A DNA stretch of 64,000 nt from Silvimonas amylolytica. Its GTDB lineage: Bacteria > Pseudomonadota > Gammaproteobacteria > Burkholderiales > Chitinibacteraceae. Below, piece by piece: positions 37,222 through 46,411 of the stretch. Position 1 is the stretch's first letter. Each line of letters begins with the position of its first letter. The notes beneath the pieces were generated by a model. That model did not search any database and was not told the DNA's origin. It worked only from the letters and a program-made list of their open reading frames with translations. Made by a program: the position numbers and the translations under genes. The stretch covers positions 385,226 to 449,225 of the forward strand of contig NZ_BMLY01000004.1 of NCBI RefSeq assembly GCF_014645555.1, written 5' to 3'.

Positions 37222-37922
37222 ACGCGGATCTGGGTGAAGGTTACCCGTTTGATGCTGAACTGATGCAGCTGATCAGCTCGGCCAATATTGCTTGTGGCGG
37301 TCATGCGGGCGATGAAGCTTCCATGCGTTCCACCGTGCGGCTGGCGCGTGTGTATGGCGTGCGCGTTGGTGCGCACCCCAGCTACCCGGATCGCGCACAT
37401 TTTGGCCGCCGCACGCTGGATATCCCGTCAGCAGAACTCCAGGCCAGTCTGAGCGAGCAGATTGGTGCTTTGCAGGCACTGTGTGTCGAGGAAGGCGTTG
37501 CACTTCAATACGTCAAACCGCACGGCATGCTCTACAACGATGCCGCTCGCAATCCAGCGCTGGCTGATGTGATCATCAACGCAACCCGCGCGATCAGCCC
37601 GGACCTGGCCATCATGGCGCTGGCCGGCAGCCGCATGGTCGCGCGCTGTCATGAACGCGGCATAGCGGTGATCGAAGAAGCCTTTGTTGATCGTGCCTAC
37701 CGGGATGATGGCTCCCTGGTCCCCCGCAGCGAGCCGGGTGCTGTGCTCGATAACGATCACGCTGCAGTGGCGCAAGCCCTGCGTCTGGCCACGGCGGGGG
37801 AGGTTGTGACGCGCTCTGGCAAAGTGTTGAAGCTGCCCGCGACGTCTTTGTGTTTGCATGGCGATACCCCTCACGCAGTTGACTTCGCGCGCGGTCTATA
37901 TAGCCAGATGGAAGTTCTTTAG
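37197..37922 (+). CDS. pxpA: 5-oxoprolinase subunit PxpA (LamB/YcsF family)
   Basis: A 241-residue LamB/YcsF protein: KIDLNADLGEG at the N-terminus, SSANIACGGHAGD, GAHPSYPD, and VKPHGMLYN, all family hallmarks. It completes the PxpABC complex. The 25-bp overlap with pxpC shows tight coupling. No terminator is evident after it; a peptide transporter follows 103 bp later. Confidence 0.95.
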   Translation: MARFKIDLNADLGEGYPFDAELMQLISSANIACGGHAGDEASMRSTVRLARVYGVRVGAHPSYPDRAHFGRRTLDIPSAELQASLSEQIGALQALCVEEGVALQYVKPHGMLYNDAARNPALADVIINATRAISPDLAIMALAGSRMVARCHERGIAVIEEAFVDRAYRDDGSLVPRSEPGAVLDNDHAAVAQALRLATAGEVVTRSGKVLKLPATSLCLHGDTPHAVDFARGLYSQMEVL

Positions 37923-38025
37923 ATCAAAAAGTAAATAATACCAACCGTAACCAATAATTAGTTAATCGCGCGCGCCCTGCCTGATCCGGACAATCCTTAT
38001 TGATTCGTCATACGAGGAGAGCCCG

Positions 38026-39483
38026 ATGGGCAGCGCAGAACATGCTTTGGATAGGCCGGCGGGTGCTGCACCACCGCTGCCGGATGAAATACCGGACGAC
38101 CAACTGATTGCACAACCCTCACGCGCGCATCCGCGTGGTCTCTACCTCTTGTTCGCCACTGAAATGTGGGAACGCTTTTCCTACTATGGCAACCGGGCAC
38201 TCCTGGCGCTGTTCATGGTGCAGGCGCTGGCGTTCGATAAACAGTTTGCGGCTTCGCTTTATGGGCAGTACACCGGTCTGGTTTATCTGGCACCACTGAT
38301 CGGTGGCTATGTCGCGGATCGCTGGTGGGGCAATCGGCGCTCGATCTTTGTCGGTGGTGCCCTCATGGCCGCTGGCCAGTTCACCCTGTTTGCTGCGGGC
38401 AGCATGTTGCAGACCCCTGCGACTGCGATCACGTTTTTTTACTGTGGCCTGGGTCTGATCGTCGCGGGGAACGGGTTCTTCAAACCCAATATTTCGTCGA
38501 TGGTGGGTCAACTATATACACAGAATGACAACCGCAAAGACTCGGCGTACACGATCTTCTATATGGGGATTAACCTTGGCTCGTTCATTGCGCCGCTGAT
38601 CTGTGGCTTCCTGGGTGACACCGGCAATGCCGCTGATTTCCGCTGGGGTTTCTTTGCAGCGGGCGTGGGCATGCTGCTTTCGCTGGTGGTGTTTGGCTTC
38701 TTCCACAGACGTTATCTGGTCTCACCGACTGGCACTCCGGTTGGATTGGCACCTAAAGCCATTGCAGCAACACAAGCCAGCCAGCGCAACGAACCGCTGA
38801 CCCGTCAGGACATTGATCGCATGATTGTGATCGGTGTGATTTCGTTCTTCGTCATCTTCTTCTGGTCGGCGTTTGAACAGGCCGGTGTGTCGCTGACCTT
38901 CTTTGCAGAAGAGGCCACCAACCGCCAGTTGTTTGGCTTTACGGTGCCGGCTTCGTGGTTTCAGTCGCTCAATCCGGTCTTCATTCTGATTTTTGCGCCG
39001 ATCATGGCGCAGTTATGGAGTGCCCTTGGGCGCCGCAACAAAGAGCCAAGCTCTCCGACCAAGATGGCCTGGGGCTTGATCCTGCTGGCCGTGGGCTATC
39101 TGATTATTGGTTTTGGCGTGAAAGACATGTCGTCTACAGCGAAAGCCAGCATGATCTGGCTGACTGCGATGTACCTGATGCACAGCCTGGGTGAATTGTG
39201 TCTGTCGCCGATTGGTTTGTCGCTGGTGAACAAACTGGCCCCGGCCCGGTTTGCCTCGCTGATGATGGCGGTGTGGTTTACCGCAAACGCTGCGGCTAAC
39301 TGGTTTGCCGGCATCCTTGCCACCTTCTACCCGGAAGCAGGCCGTACGCCGGTATTCTTTGGTTATCAGATCACCGGTCTCCATGAATTCTTCATGCTGT
39401 TTGTGGCCATGGCTTTTGTTGCAGGTGCCATCTTGCTGGCCCTCACCCGGCCGTTGCAGAAAATGATGCACAACGTGCGCTAA
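38026..39483 (+). CDS. POT/PTR-family proton-dependent oligopeptide transporter
   Basis: A 485-residue inner-membrane symporter with about 14 membrane segments. The proton-coupling motif is seen in EMWERFSYYGNRALL (ExxER), with the family signature GNGFFKPNISSMVGQLY and FYMGINLGSFIAPL. It imports di- and tripeptides. Being next to pxpBCA, it may supply pyroglutamyl or glutamine-containing peptides, but that is inference. A terminator follows at once. Confidence 0.94.
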   Translation: MGSAEHALDRPAGAAPPLPDEIPDDQLIAQPSRAHPRGLYLLFATEMWERFSYYGNRALLALFMVQALAFDKQFAASLYGQYTGLVYLAPLIGGYVADRWWGNRRSIFVGGALMAAGQFTLFAAGSMLQTPATAITFFYCGLGLIVAGNGFFKPNISSMVGQLYTQNDNRKDSAYTIFYMGINLGSFIAPLICGFLGDTGNAADFRWGFFAAGVGMLLSLVVFGFFHRRYLVSPTGTPVGLAPKAIAATQASQRNEPLTRQDIDRMIVIGVISFFVIFFWSAFEQAGVSLTFFAEEATNRQLFGFTVPASWFQSLNPVFILIFAPIMAQLWSALGRRNKEPSSPTKMAWGLILLAVGYLIIGFGVKDMSSTAKASMIWLTAMYLMHSLGELCLSPIGLSLVNKLAPARFASLMMAVWFTANAAANWFAGILATFYPEAGRTPVFFGYQITGLHEFFMLFVAMAFVAGAILLALTRPLQKMMHNVR

Positions 39484-39506
39484 ACAAGGCCTGCGGGATT
39501 GCACAG

Positions 39507-39548
39507 CAAAAAGCCCATCAGTAGTTTTCGCGCCTGATGGGCTTTTTG
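39507..39548 (+). terminator. Terminator after the peptide transporter
   Basis: A perfect 15-bp stem CAAAAAGCCCATCAG / CTGATGGGCTTTTTG with a 12-nt loop, followed by TT. Confidence 0.92.
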
Positions 39549-39715
39549 TTGTTTACAAGGTACACATTTGTCTGACTGGCGGAGAAAGCGTGCCGTTTGG
39601 CCTGTGCAAAATGTGGCGAAACGCAATCCAGGCTACATTGAACATGTTGGTGCGCCGCAATATAGGCTGCGCTTCACACTATCCGCACATTCTTTCAAGT
39701 TGTTGTCTGATCATC

Positions 39716-40090
39716 ATGCGTATCTTTGCAATTGAAGTTTTCAGAGATGGTGGTTCCATCGAGTTCACGCTGGAAAAGAATGGAACCGAGCGTCATGTCT
39801 GGCTGGAAACCCCCATTTATGGTGAGCCGCGCACGCTCATGATCAATTCCAGCCTGGTGGCCAGCGGGTGCACAGAGGTCGTCGAGTTGCTGGCTGACAT
39901 GGATCGCTGGTGGGCAGAACTGCCAGAAAAGATGCGGGCACTGGTGGACGAGATTATGGCTGAGCATAATCCGTCACCCGAGTCCGATGCCCCTTTGGCA
40001 GAGGCCATCGACATCACCCGGGTCGTGCACGTTCACAATTACGTGCTGGCCAACTATAGCGGTCAGGCGTCGGCACCCGTGCCCGATTGA
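39716..40090 (+). CDS. Hypothetical cytosolic protein
   Basis: A 124-residue acidic protein starting MRIFAIEVFRDGGSIEFTLEK, with a helix-rich middle (VVELLADMDRWWAELPEKMRALVDEIM) and a low-complexity tail. No signal peptide and no recognised family. The ATG at 39716 is preferred because the sequence before it is Cys- and Arg-rich and unlike a protein. It stands alone between a terminator and a convergent small gene. Confidence 0.6.
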   Translation: MRIFAIEVFRDGGSIEFTLEKNGTERHVWLETPIYGEPRTLMINSSLVASGCTEVVELLADMDRWWAELPEKMRALVDEIMAEHNPSPESDAPLAEAIDITRVVHVHNYVLANYSGQASAPVPD

Positions 40091-40112
40091 TGTTCTGCCA
40101 TCGCAAACCGGC

Positions 40113-40373
40113 CTAGCGCCAGCAGAAGCTGGAGTTCTGGCAGCGTTTGCCTTTGCGGTTACCGGTTTGTTGACCCTTCTTCTTTGCTTCCCGCGCCGGC
40201 ACATCGCCTGGCGCAGTCCTGCGGCCGGGTTCTTTGGCGGCGGTATGCGCAGGCGGTTGCGCCCGTGCATGATCCTGGTTGTATGGATGTACCGCGATTT
40301 CTGCTGCCAGCGCCGTGGCGCAGTGCGTACTTTGCAGCGCCAGAAGCAGCCCCGCGATCAAGATTTTCTTCAT
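40113..40373 (-). CDS. Small secreted protein of unknown function
   Basis: An 86-residue protein with a signal peptide (MKKILIAGLLLALQ...ALA, cleavage near residue 23). The short mature part is rich in Lys, Arg, Ala, Pro and Gly, with two cysteines near the end (RCQNSSFCW). An AAGGA ribosome-binding site lies 7 bp before the ATG, supporting a real gene. No family recognised. Confidence 0.6.
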   Translation of the reverse strand: MKKILIAGLLLALQSTHCATALAAEIAVHPYNQDHARAQPPAHTAAKEPGRRTAPGDVPAREAKKKGQQTGNRKGKRCQNSSFCWR

Positions 40374-40490
40374 TGCAGTGTCCTTGTTCGGGCTCCATGC
40401 CCGGCGCGGGAATTTATCTGCGCCGGTTCCGGGCCGGAATGGCCTGCAATCCGAAAAATCAGGGTTGAGTACGCTGGGTGTGATTAATTC

Positions 40491-41168
40491 TCACCGCGCC
40501 AGCGTGCGGTTCATGCGCGCTTCCAGCCAGCGCTGCACTTGCTCGAAAGCCAGGCTCAGGCACCAGTAGATGGCGGCCGCAGTCAAATACAGCGGAAACG
40601 GCTGGAAGGTGGTGGAAATGACTTCTTTGGTAGCCAGCATCAGTTCTGTGACTGCAATTACCGAAACCAGCGAGGTATCTTTGATCAGGCTGATCAGGCT
40701 GTTCGACAAACTGGGCACGGCCAGGCGCAAGGCTTGCGGCCAGACAATAAAGCGCAGTGTCTGCATGTGCGTCATACCCTGGCTGAATGCGGCTTCCCAT
40801 TGACCGCGATCCACACCGTTGATGCTGCCGCGAATGGTCTCCGACAGATACGCGCCCACGTTCAGGCTGAGCGCCAGAATGCCGGCGCTGATTGGATCAA
40901 ACTGGATGCCCATACTGGGCAGGCCGTAGTAGATGATGAAAATCTGCACCAGCAACGGCGTACCGCGCATGCAACTCACGTAAATGGCTGCGGGCCAGTT
41001 CAGCACTCGCCAGGGCGATAGCCGCAGCAAGGCCACTGTGCCTCCTACCAGCAAGCCGCCAATCATGGCGCCGACCGCAAACAGCAGCGTGTATCCAGTG
41101 CCCTTTAACAAGTATGGCCACGCGGTTTGCAGCAAATTGATCACGTCACCCAAAGTGTGTTCTCCCAT
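40491..41168 (-). CDS. Amino-acid ABC transporter permease, cystine (TcyL/YecS) type
   Basis: A 225-residue inner-membrane permease of the His/Glu/Gln/Arg family. It has the conserved FRGTPLLVQ-like RGTPLLVQIFIIYYGLP, the EAA loop GQWEAAFSQGMTHMQTLRFIVWPQA, and SLIKDTSLVSVI. It closely resembles E. coli YecS (TcyL) in length and motifs. It pairs with the binding-protein gene 71 bp upstream, with a hairpin between them. Confidence 0.88.
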   Translation of the reverse strand: MGEHTLGDVINLLQTAWPYLLKGTGYTLLFAVGAMIGGLLVGGTVALLRLSPWRVLNWPAAIYVSCMRGTPLLVQIFIIYYGLPSMGIQFDPISAGILALSLNVGAYLSETIRGSINGVDRGQWEAAFSQGMTHMQTLRFIVWPQALRLAVPSLSNSLISLIKDTSLVSVIAVTELMLATKEVISTTFQPFPLYLTAAAIYWCLSLAFEQVQRWLEARMNRTLAR

Positions 41169-41170
41169 GC

Positions 41171-41200
41171 AAAACCCCCTGCGCGCAGGCAGGGGGTTTA
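41171..41200 (-). terminator. Attenuator hairpin between the binding protein and permease genes
   Basis: An 11-bp stem AAACCCCCTGC / GCAGGGGGTTT with a 6-nt loop. On the minus strand it ends in TTTT just before the permease start. It is likely a partial terminator that makes the binding protein more abundant than the permease. Confidence 0.75.
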
Positions 41201-41239
41201 AAGAGGTTCATCGGCCATTGACCGATAGAACCCTGGTCA

Positions 41240-42019
41240 TCAAGCGCCGGGTGCCTTGCTCACGTCGCGACCGAAATATTTGTTCGAGATACGGGCATAC
41301 GTACCGTCAGCCTTGATGTCGGCCAAGGCCTTGTTCAGCGCCGTCTTGAACTTCGGGTTGTTTTTGGTGAAAGGGATGCCATTGCTCGAAGCTTCACCCA
41401 CCGCTGCGCCCGGTTTGAGTGGCAAGCTGGTCTTCTTGATCAGGTACGGGATCATCAGCGTGTCATTGAGCGCAGCGTCAATGCGACCCAATGCGAGGTC
41501 TTGCAGGTATTCTTGCTCGCCCGGATAGGTTTTGACATCCACGCCGGCTACTGCGCGGGCCATATCAGCATAGTTGGTGCCCTGGCCCACGCCCAGCTTC
41601 AGATTCTTCAAATCATTCAGGCTTTTCAGATTGCGGGTTTCGTTCTTGCGAATAACCAATTGTGCTTGCGAAATCACGTACGGATCGCTGAAGTCAAAGG
41701 TTTCCTGGCGCTTGGGTGTAATGCCCACCTGATTGACGATCACGTCATATTTGCCGGCCTGCAGGCCGGCCAGAATGCCGCTCCACTCCGTTGTGGTGAA
41801 TTCAGCTTTGACACCCAGTTTTTGCGCCAGGGCATTGGCGATCTCAACGTCAAACCCGGTCAGCTGACCGTTTTCCCGGTAATTGAACGGCGGGTAGGTG
41901 CCTTCCAGTGCAACCTTGAGCGTACCGCGCTGTTTTACCGTATCAAGCAAATCTGTTGCGTTGGCGGTAAAAGCGACGAGTCCAAGCACACTGGCAATAA
42001 GCAGCTTGCGCATATTCAT
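41240..42019 (-). CDS. Amino-acid ABC transporter binding protein, cystine (TcyJ/FliY) type
   Basis: A 259-residue periplasmic protein with a signal peptide (MNMRKLLIASVLGLVAFTANA). The mature protein follows the FliY/TcyJ pattern: TVKQRGTLKVALEGTYPPFNY, TGFDVEIANALAQKLGV, YDVIVNQVGITPKR, and LGVGQGTNYADM. Cystine is the best guess for ligand, and would fit the sulfur-rich gene content, but is not certain. The matching ATPase gene is not in this cluster. Confidence 0.88.
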   Translation of the reverse strand: MNMRKLLIASVLGLVAFTANATDLLDTVKQRGTLKVALEGTYPPFNYRENGQLTGFDVEIANALAQKLGVKAEFTTTEWSGILAGLQAGKYDVIVNQVGITPKRQETFDFSDPYVISQAQLVIRKNETRNLKSLNDLKNLKLGVGQGTNYADMARAVAGVDVKTYPGEQEYLQDLALGRIDAALNDTLMIPYLIKKTSLPLKPGAAVGEASSNGIPFTKNNPKFKTALNKALADIKADGTYARISNKYFGRDVSKAPGA

Positions 42020-42236
42020 ATTACTTTTCCTTATAATGAAACAACTGGAACTTCTGGCACAGGTATTTAAAGTAAGGGTTGGTGTAGCGTATGCCTATCA
42101 GGAATATCGGCAATCACCTTACAAAAACCGGCTTCGTTCCTGTTGGGGTGCGCTACTGTGAAAACTGTCAGGTTTGGGGCTGACACCAGTATGCCAGGCT
42201 GATATTTCCGCTGCGCTGACTGGGGGGAAGGCCGCA

Positions 42237-42686
42237 ATGAGATACCAAATCATTCCTGTATATGCCGACGATGCCAAACAAACTGATGAGATTGGCTGGG
42301 TGGTGATTAACCCGGCTGGATTCAGGGTGTCCATTGTGTATAGCGTAGATGCGCTGTGGCTGGCAGAACGTCAGTGTGATTTTCTCCAGGCTGAGCTGGA
42401 ACACATGAACGAGTTGGCCCGTAATCTGGACAAGGTCGTCGCACTCAACACCAGTGGTCGTTTTCCTGGCGTGGTCCTGGGCGTGCACGACAAGCATGTT
42501 TTGATCGATGCCGGGCAAGGCGAGGCTTGGGCGGTGGAGATTTTTCTGCTGAACCAGGCCGGGATCACCCTGCGCGAAGGTGACCGCGTCAAATTGGCGT
42601 ACATCGATGGCTACATGATTGATCTGGCGCCACCGGTCAGTGGCAACCCCTGGTCTCCGCCTACGCCATCCATGCGCGCATACTGA
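42237..42686 (+). CDS. Hypothetical cytosolic protein (possible KfrB-like C-terminal domain)
   Basis: A 149-residue protein with no signal peptide. The second half (VVLGVHDKHVLIDAGQGEAWAVEIFLLNQAG, LREGDRVKLAYIDG) loosely resembles the KfrB domain, but I am not certain. The ATG at 42237 follows GGGGGGAAGG, a strong ribosome-binding site, which decides the start. The neighbours do not suggest a role. Confidence 0.6.
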   Translation: MRYQIIPVYADDAKQTDEIGWVVINPAGFRVSIVYSVDALWLAERQCDFLQAELEHMNELARNLDKVVALNTSGRFPGVVLGVHDKHVLIDAGQGEAWAVEIFLLNQAGITLREGDRVKLAYIDGYMIDLAPPVSGNPWSPPTPSMRAY

Positions 42687-42730
42687 CTTTATTCGCAAGC
42701 AATGGACGAAATAGCCCTGATCTTCGTCAG

Positions 42731-43681
42731 TTAGACCAATGGCAAATAGATATCGCTGATGGCCTGGTGTTCTGGTACGTCCGGGTAAAAGCGAACGCGT
42801 TCAATCCACAGTGGTGTATCACGCAGTGTTTCACCGCTGTATGGCAGCCAGTCTACGTAAAGTGCGCGGATCGCAGCCCCCAGCGTCTCGTCCGGCCCCG
42901 TATAGCGCAACCTGGCGTAGCGCCCGCCAGGCAGCACATCTGCGACCAGGCCTTCGTCGCCGCCAACAACCGGTGGCGGGCATGCTACGGCCAGATCAAT
43001 ACGATATTGGGCGGCTGGCGTGGTGTACGGATCGTTGTAGAGCACGTTGAAAGTGGCGTGCGTGGATGGCGGCATCTGGTTCCGTTTACGCCATGCGATA
43101 AAGCGGCGGATCGTTTGTCCCAACAAGGCCGGATCTCCTTGATGTTGCAAGATCGCTACCGGTGTCGCGGCACGTTCCACGATCTCGGGCTGGAGGGGGC
43201 GCAATGGCGTCATGTGACGGTTCCTCAAGGTGTACAACGGCAGGTAGGTGTAATGCCAGTCATGCCAGCGCGGCGATTGACGGAACCCGCTGGGGCTTTG
43301 CCCCCATTGCCGGCGAAAGGCGCGGGCAAACGCTTCTGGTCCGGCGTAACCGCTTTCCAGTGCGATATCCAGAACAGATTGCCCCGGTCGAAACGCCAGT
43401 TGTAACGCGGCACGCTTGAGCCGGCGCAACTGGATATATTCGTACACCCCTAATCCGAACAAGGCGGCGAACTGACGCTGGAAATGCCAGCGCGATACAC
43501 CGGCGATCTCTGCAAGCCGGGATAGCGGCAGGTCTTCATCCAGATGCGTATCCATAAAATGCAAGACGCAGGCAAAACGGGTGTAGAGATCCTGATTCAA
43601 ACGCGGCTCGTCGGGCGATGTGGATGAACAGGTGCCAGCATAACGGGCTGTGGTTAAGGCGTCCTGACCGATATTGCACAT
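42731..43681 (-). CDS. AraC-family regulator with GyrI-like effector domain
   Basis: A 316-residue protein. An N-terminal pair of AraC helix-turn-helix motifs (LSRLAEIAGVSRWHFQRQFAALFG; VLDIALESGYAGPEAFARAFRRQWGQSPSGFR) is fused to a C-terminal GyrI-like small-molecule-binding domain (about 150-316), as in Rob- and BmrR-type regulators. It probably senses an organic or toxic compound. The ATG at 43681 is chosen because the open frame further upstream runs through a terminator. It is downstream of the TonB receptor on the same strand. Confidence 0.88.
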   Translation of the reverse strand: MCNIGQDALTTARYAGTCSSTSPDEPRLNQDLYTRFACVLHFMDTHLDEDLPLSRLAEIAGVSRWHFQRQFAALFGLGVYEYIQLRRLKRAALQLAFRPGQSVLDIALESGYAGPEAFARAFRRQWGQSPSGFRQSPRWHDWHYTYLPLYTLRNRHMTPLRPLQPEIVERAATPVAILQHQGDPALLGQTIRRFIAWRKRNQMPPSTHATFNVLYNDPYTTPAAQYRIDLAVACPPPVVGGDEGLVADVLPGGRYARLRYTGPDETLGAAIRALYVDWLPYSGETLRDTPLWIERVRFYPDVPEHQAISDIYLPLV

Positions 43682-43689
43682 CCCTGAAA

Positions 43690-43717
43690 CAAAACGGCCC
43701 GCAGTCTGCGGGCCGTT
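43690..43717 (-). terminator. Terminator after the TonB-dependent receptor
   Basis: ACGGCCCGCA-GTC-TGCGGGCCGT stem, which on the minus strand runs into TTTTGTTT. It lies 26 bp after the receptor stop. Confidence 0.88.
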
Positions 43718-43742
43718 GCCTGGGTGAAGCGTTGAACGAAGC

Positions 43743-45959
43743 TTAGAAGTCGACGCTGGCACTGACCGAGAACGTGCGCGGGGTGCCGACAGTCAGGTAG
43801 CCATAACCCGGATAGCCGCCCACCGCAGACCAGTAGTCACGATTGAATACGTTATCGATACGCCCGCGCAGTGTGACTGCACGGTTCTGGATTTCTGTCA
43901 GATAGCGCACGCCCAGATCCATCCGGGTCCAGCTGGGTACTTCCAGTGTGTTGGTGGCATCCGCATAGCTGGCGCCGGTGTAAACCACGCGGGCGTTCAG
44001 CGCCAGGCCTTCCAGTTGAGGTAGTTCGTACTCCATGCCCAGGTTGCCCTGGAAGCGTGGGACCCCAATGACTCGCTTGCCATCCGTCAGATCAGAACCG
44101 GTGTCTTTCTGGGTGGCATCCAGCCAGGTCAGACCGCCCAGAATACGCAGGCCGGTGGTTGCCAGACCGTACACATTCAGTTCGGCGCCACGGTGTTCAT
44201 CCTCGCCGGAATCTGCAAAATGGTTGTTGGCATCGACCACGCCACGTGGTTTTTCCGTGCTGAACAAGGCCAGACCGGCGCCCAGACGGCCGCCGTCATA
44301 CTTCACGCCCACTTCTTTTTGCTTGGCGACATACGGGGCCAGCATTTCACCAGAGTTGGTGGCGTTGGCCGGAGCGGTATCGCCCTGCGCCAAGCCTTCA
44401 ATGTAGTTGGCGTACACCGACACCTGTTTGACCGGCTTGTACACAATGCCCACCGCCGGGCTGGTACGGCCCTTGGTGTAAGCGGCGCTGGCTTCGCCGG
44501 TGTCGTAGGCGTAGTTGGTGATGTCAAAGTGCTGATAGCGGGCGCCGACGGTCAGCAGGACCGACTTGTCGAACAGTGACAGCGTATCGCCCACCGCCAC
44601 GCTGGACAGACGGATGATGCCGTTCAGTGCCGGGTCTGACAGCTGGTTGCCGGCAAACGCGGTGCTGGAGATCGCCGGTTGTGCGTAGCTAGTCGGGTTG
44701 TACAGGTTGGTGTTGAACGTGTTGAAGAAGTCCATCGCATAGGCGTTGTCTTTCTTTAACTGGAAATAATCGCCGGCAACCACCCACTCGTGACCGACCG
44801 AGCCGGTTTGCAGCTTGCCGCGCAGACCGACTTCACCGGTGTCGACCTGATCGTCACGGGTGTTGTCAAAGCGGTAGAAATTGCCGTCGCCGTTATCGCT
44901 GGTCACGGTCAGGTTGGCCAGTGAGTTGGCTTCGTGACTGCGGCGCAGGCCATAAGCACCCCACGCGGTGACGTCGTTGGTGAGGTCGTATTCGGCGCGC
45001 AAAGTGCCAAACAGGTCACGTTCGTTGGAGTAAGACCATGGTTGCGCAAAGTTTTTGCTGGCATCCGGCGCATCTGGAACACGGGTTACGCCGCTGAGCG
45101 TGACTTCCGGGCGAGTGGCTTGCAAACGATTGTCTTGCGCGCCCAGGTCAGCGGACACGCGGGCACGTTCACCGCGCCAGTCCACACCAACTGAACCCAC
45201 GCTGGTCTGGGATTTTTCGTCATCGACACCTGTACCGCCATCACGGTAACCCGCGTTCAGGCGCAAACCCCAGCTTTTGTCCGGACCGAAACGGCGTGCT
45301 ACGTCGGCCGCCACATTGCCGCTACCACCGCTATCGACGCCGACGGTCACGCGGTTCAAGTCTTCATTGGGTGCACGCTTGGGCAACAGGTTGATCGAGC
45401 CGCCAATGCCGCCGCCATTCGGCGCAGCGCCCATCAGAAAGCCCGTTGCACCTTGCAGGACTTCGACGCGTTCAAACAGTTCGGTGGCAATGTACTGGCG
45501 CGGCAGCAGGCTGTAGAGGCCGTTGTAGGCCACGTCATCAGAGCTCAGCACAAAGCCGCGGATGAAATACGATTCCTGGAAATTGCCAAAGCCACGTGCT
45601 ACGCGCACCCCCGGATCGTTTTGCAGCACATCACCCACGCCATGCGCTTGCTGATCCTGGATCAGTTCATTGGTGTAGCTGGTGATGTTGAACGGGGTAT
45701 CCATATTGTTTTTGGTACCCAGAATGCCGGCGCGCCCCCCCTTGGCGACCTGGCCACCGGCGTAGGCCGGTTGCAGACCATCTTTGGATGCATCGGCACT
45801 GGCCGTGACTGTAACGGTCTCCAGGCTGACGGTATCGGCTGGCGCAGCGGCAGCGACGGCAGAAGCAGTAGAAGAGGCGGGAGCGCTGTCGGCGGCGCGG
45901 GCCAGCGGCAAAGCGCAAGCCACGGCCATTGCCGCAGCGATCGGAGTCAGTTTTTTCAT
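43743..45959 (-). CDS. TonB-dependent siderophore receptor
   Basis: A 738-residue outer-membrane receptor. A signal peptide (MKKLTPIAAAMAVACALPLARA) precedes a TonB-box-like TVSLETVTVTA, a plug domain (about 75-200: QDQQAHGVGDVLQNDPGVRV, ESYFIRGF, RVEVLQGATGFL), and a 22-strand barrel ending GTPRTFSVSASVDF with terminal Phe. It is of the FhuE/ferrichrome-type siderophore receptor group; the ligand cannot be named. The ATG at 45959 gives a proper signal peptide. A Fur box lies upstream. Confidence 0.95.
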   Translation of the reverse strand: MKKLTPIAAAMAVACALPLARAADSAPASSTASAVAAAAPADTVSLETVTVTASADASKDGLQPAYAGGQVAKGGRAGILGTKNNMDTPFNITSYTNELIQDQQAHGVGDVLQNDPGVRVARGFGNFQESYFIRGFVLSSDDVAYNGLYSLLPRQYIATELFERVEVLQGATGFLMGAAPNGGGIGGSINLLPKRAPNEDLNRVTVGVDSGGSGNVAADVARRFGPDKSWGLRLNAGYRDGGTGVDDEKSQTSVGSVGVDWRGERARVSADLGAQDNRLQATRPEVTLSGVTRVPDAPDASKNFAQPWSYSNERDLFGTLRAEYDLTNDVTAWGAYGLRRSHEANSLANLTVTSDNGDGNFYRFDNTRDDQVDTGEVGLRGKLQTGSVGHEWVVAGDYFQLKKDNAYAMDFFNTFNTNLYNPTSYAQPAISSTAFAGNQLSDPALNGIIRLSSVAVGDTLSLFDKSVLLTVGARYQHFDITNYAYDTGEASAAYTKGRTSPAVGIVYKPVKQVSVYANYIEGLAQGDTAPANATNSGEMLAPYVAKQKEVGVKYDGGRLGAGLALFSTEKPRGVVDANNHFADSGEDEHRGAELNVYGLATTGLRILGGLTWLDATQKDTGSDLTDGKRVIGVPRFQGNLGMEYELPQLEGLALNARVVYTGASYADATNTLEVPSWTRMDLGVRYLTEIQNRAVTLRGRIDNVFNRDYWSAVGGYPGYGYLTVGTPRTFSVSASVDF

Positions 45960-46034
45960 TGGGTGTTCCGGCAGACGATGAGTACGCCACGGTCGGGGGC
46001 ACGCCGTGACGAGAAGGTTCATATTTTAAATGTA

Positions 46035-46053
46035 AATGCGAATTATACTCATT
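46035..46053 (-). promoter_or_regulatory. Candidate Fur box upstream of the TonB receptor
   Basis: The core TGCGAATTATACTCA (46037-46051) matches the 7-1-7 Fur consensus TGATAATnATTATCA at 10 of 14 positions, and extends to AATG...CATT arms (46035-46053). It is 76-94 bp before the receptor start, so iron-dependent repression is expected. Confidence 0.65.
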
Positions 46054-46411
46054 AATACATAAAGAAATGTTGCGCTGCCGTAAGATTTATACAACACCGA
46101 CCTCTGGATTTGCGGAAGAGGGAAGCGACCAATCCAGAAATGAGGCGGTTTTTGCCGGAAATTTGAAAGCCTGGCTTTTTATTTGAAAGACCGTTGACAG
46201 AATTTGGTGCGGATGTGATCGGGGATTCAAATCCGTGAAGGCCGAATGGCGCTTACCCCCTGGTGGTCTCTGAAGAGAGAACCAGATGAAGCCAACATGG
46301 GCGGCACACAAGGCGCCCAATCGGCGGGAGGAAATGCTCAAGGCTGCTGGCGTCTTGCGGCGCCCGTCATGCTTTGCAATACGCCATCACGCAGCACCAA
46401 TCCGTGAAACA

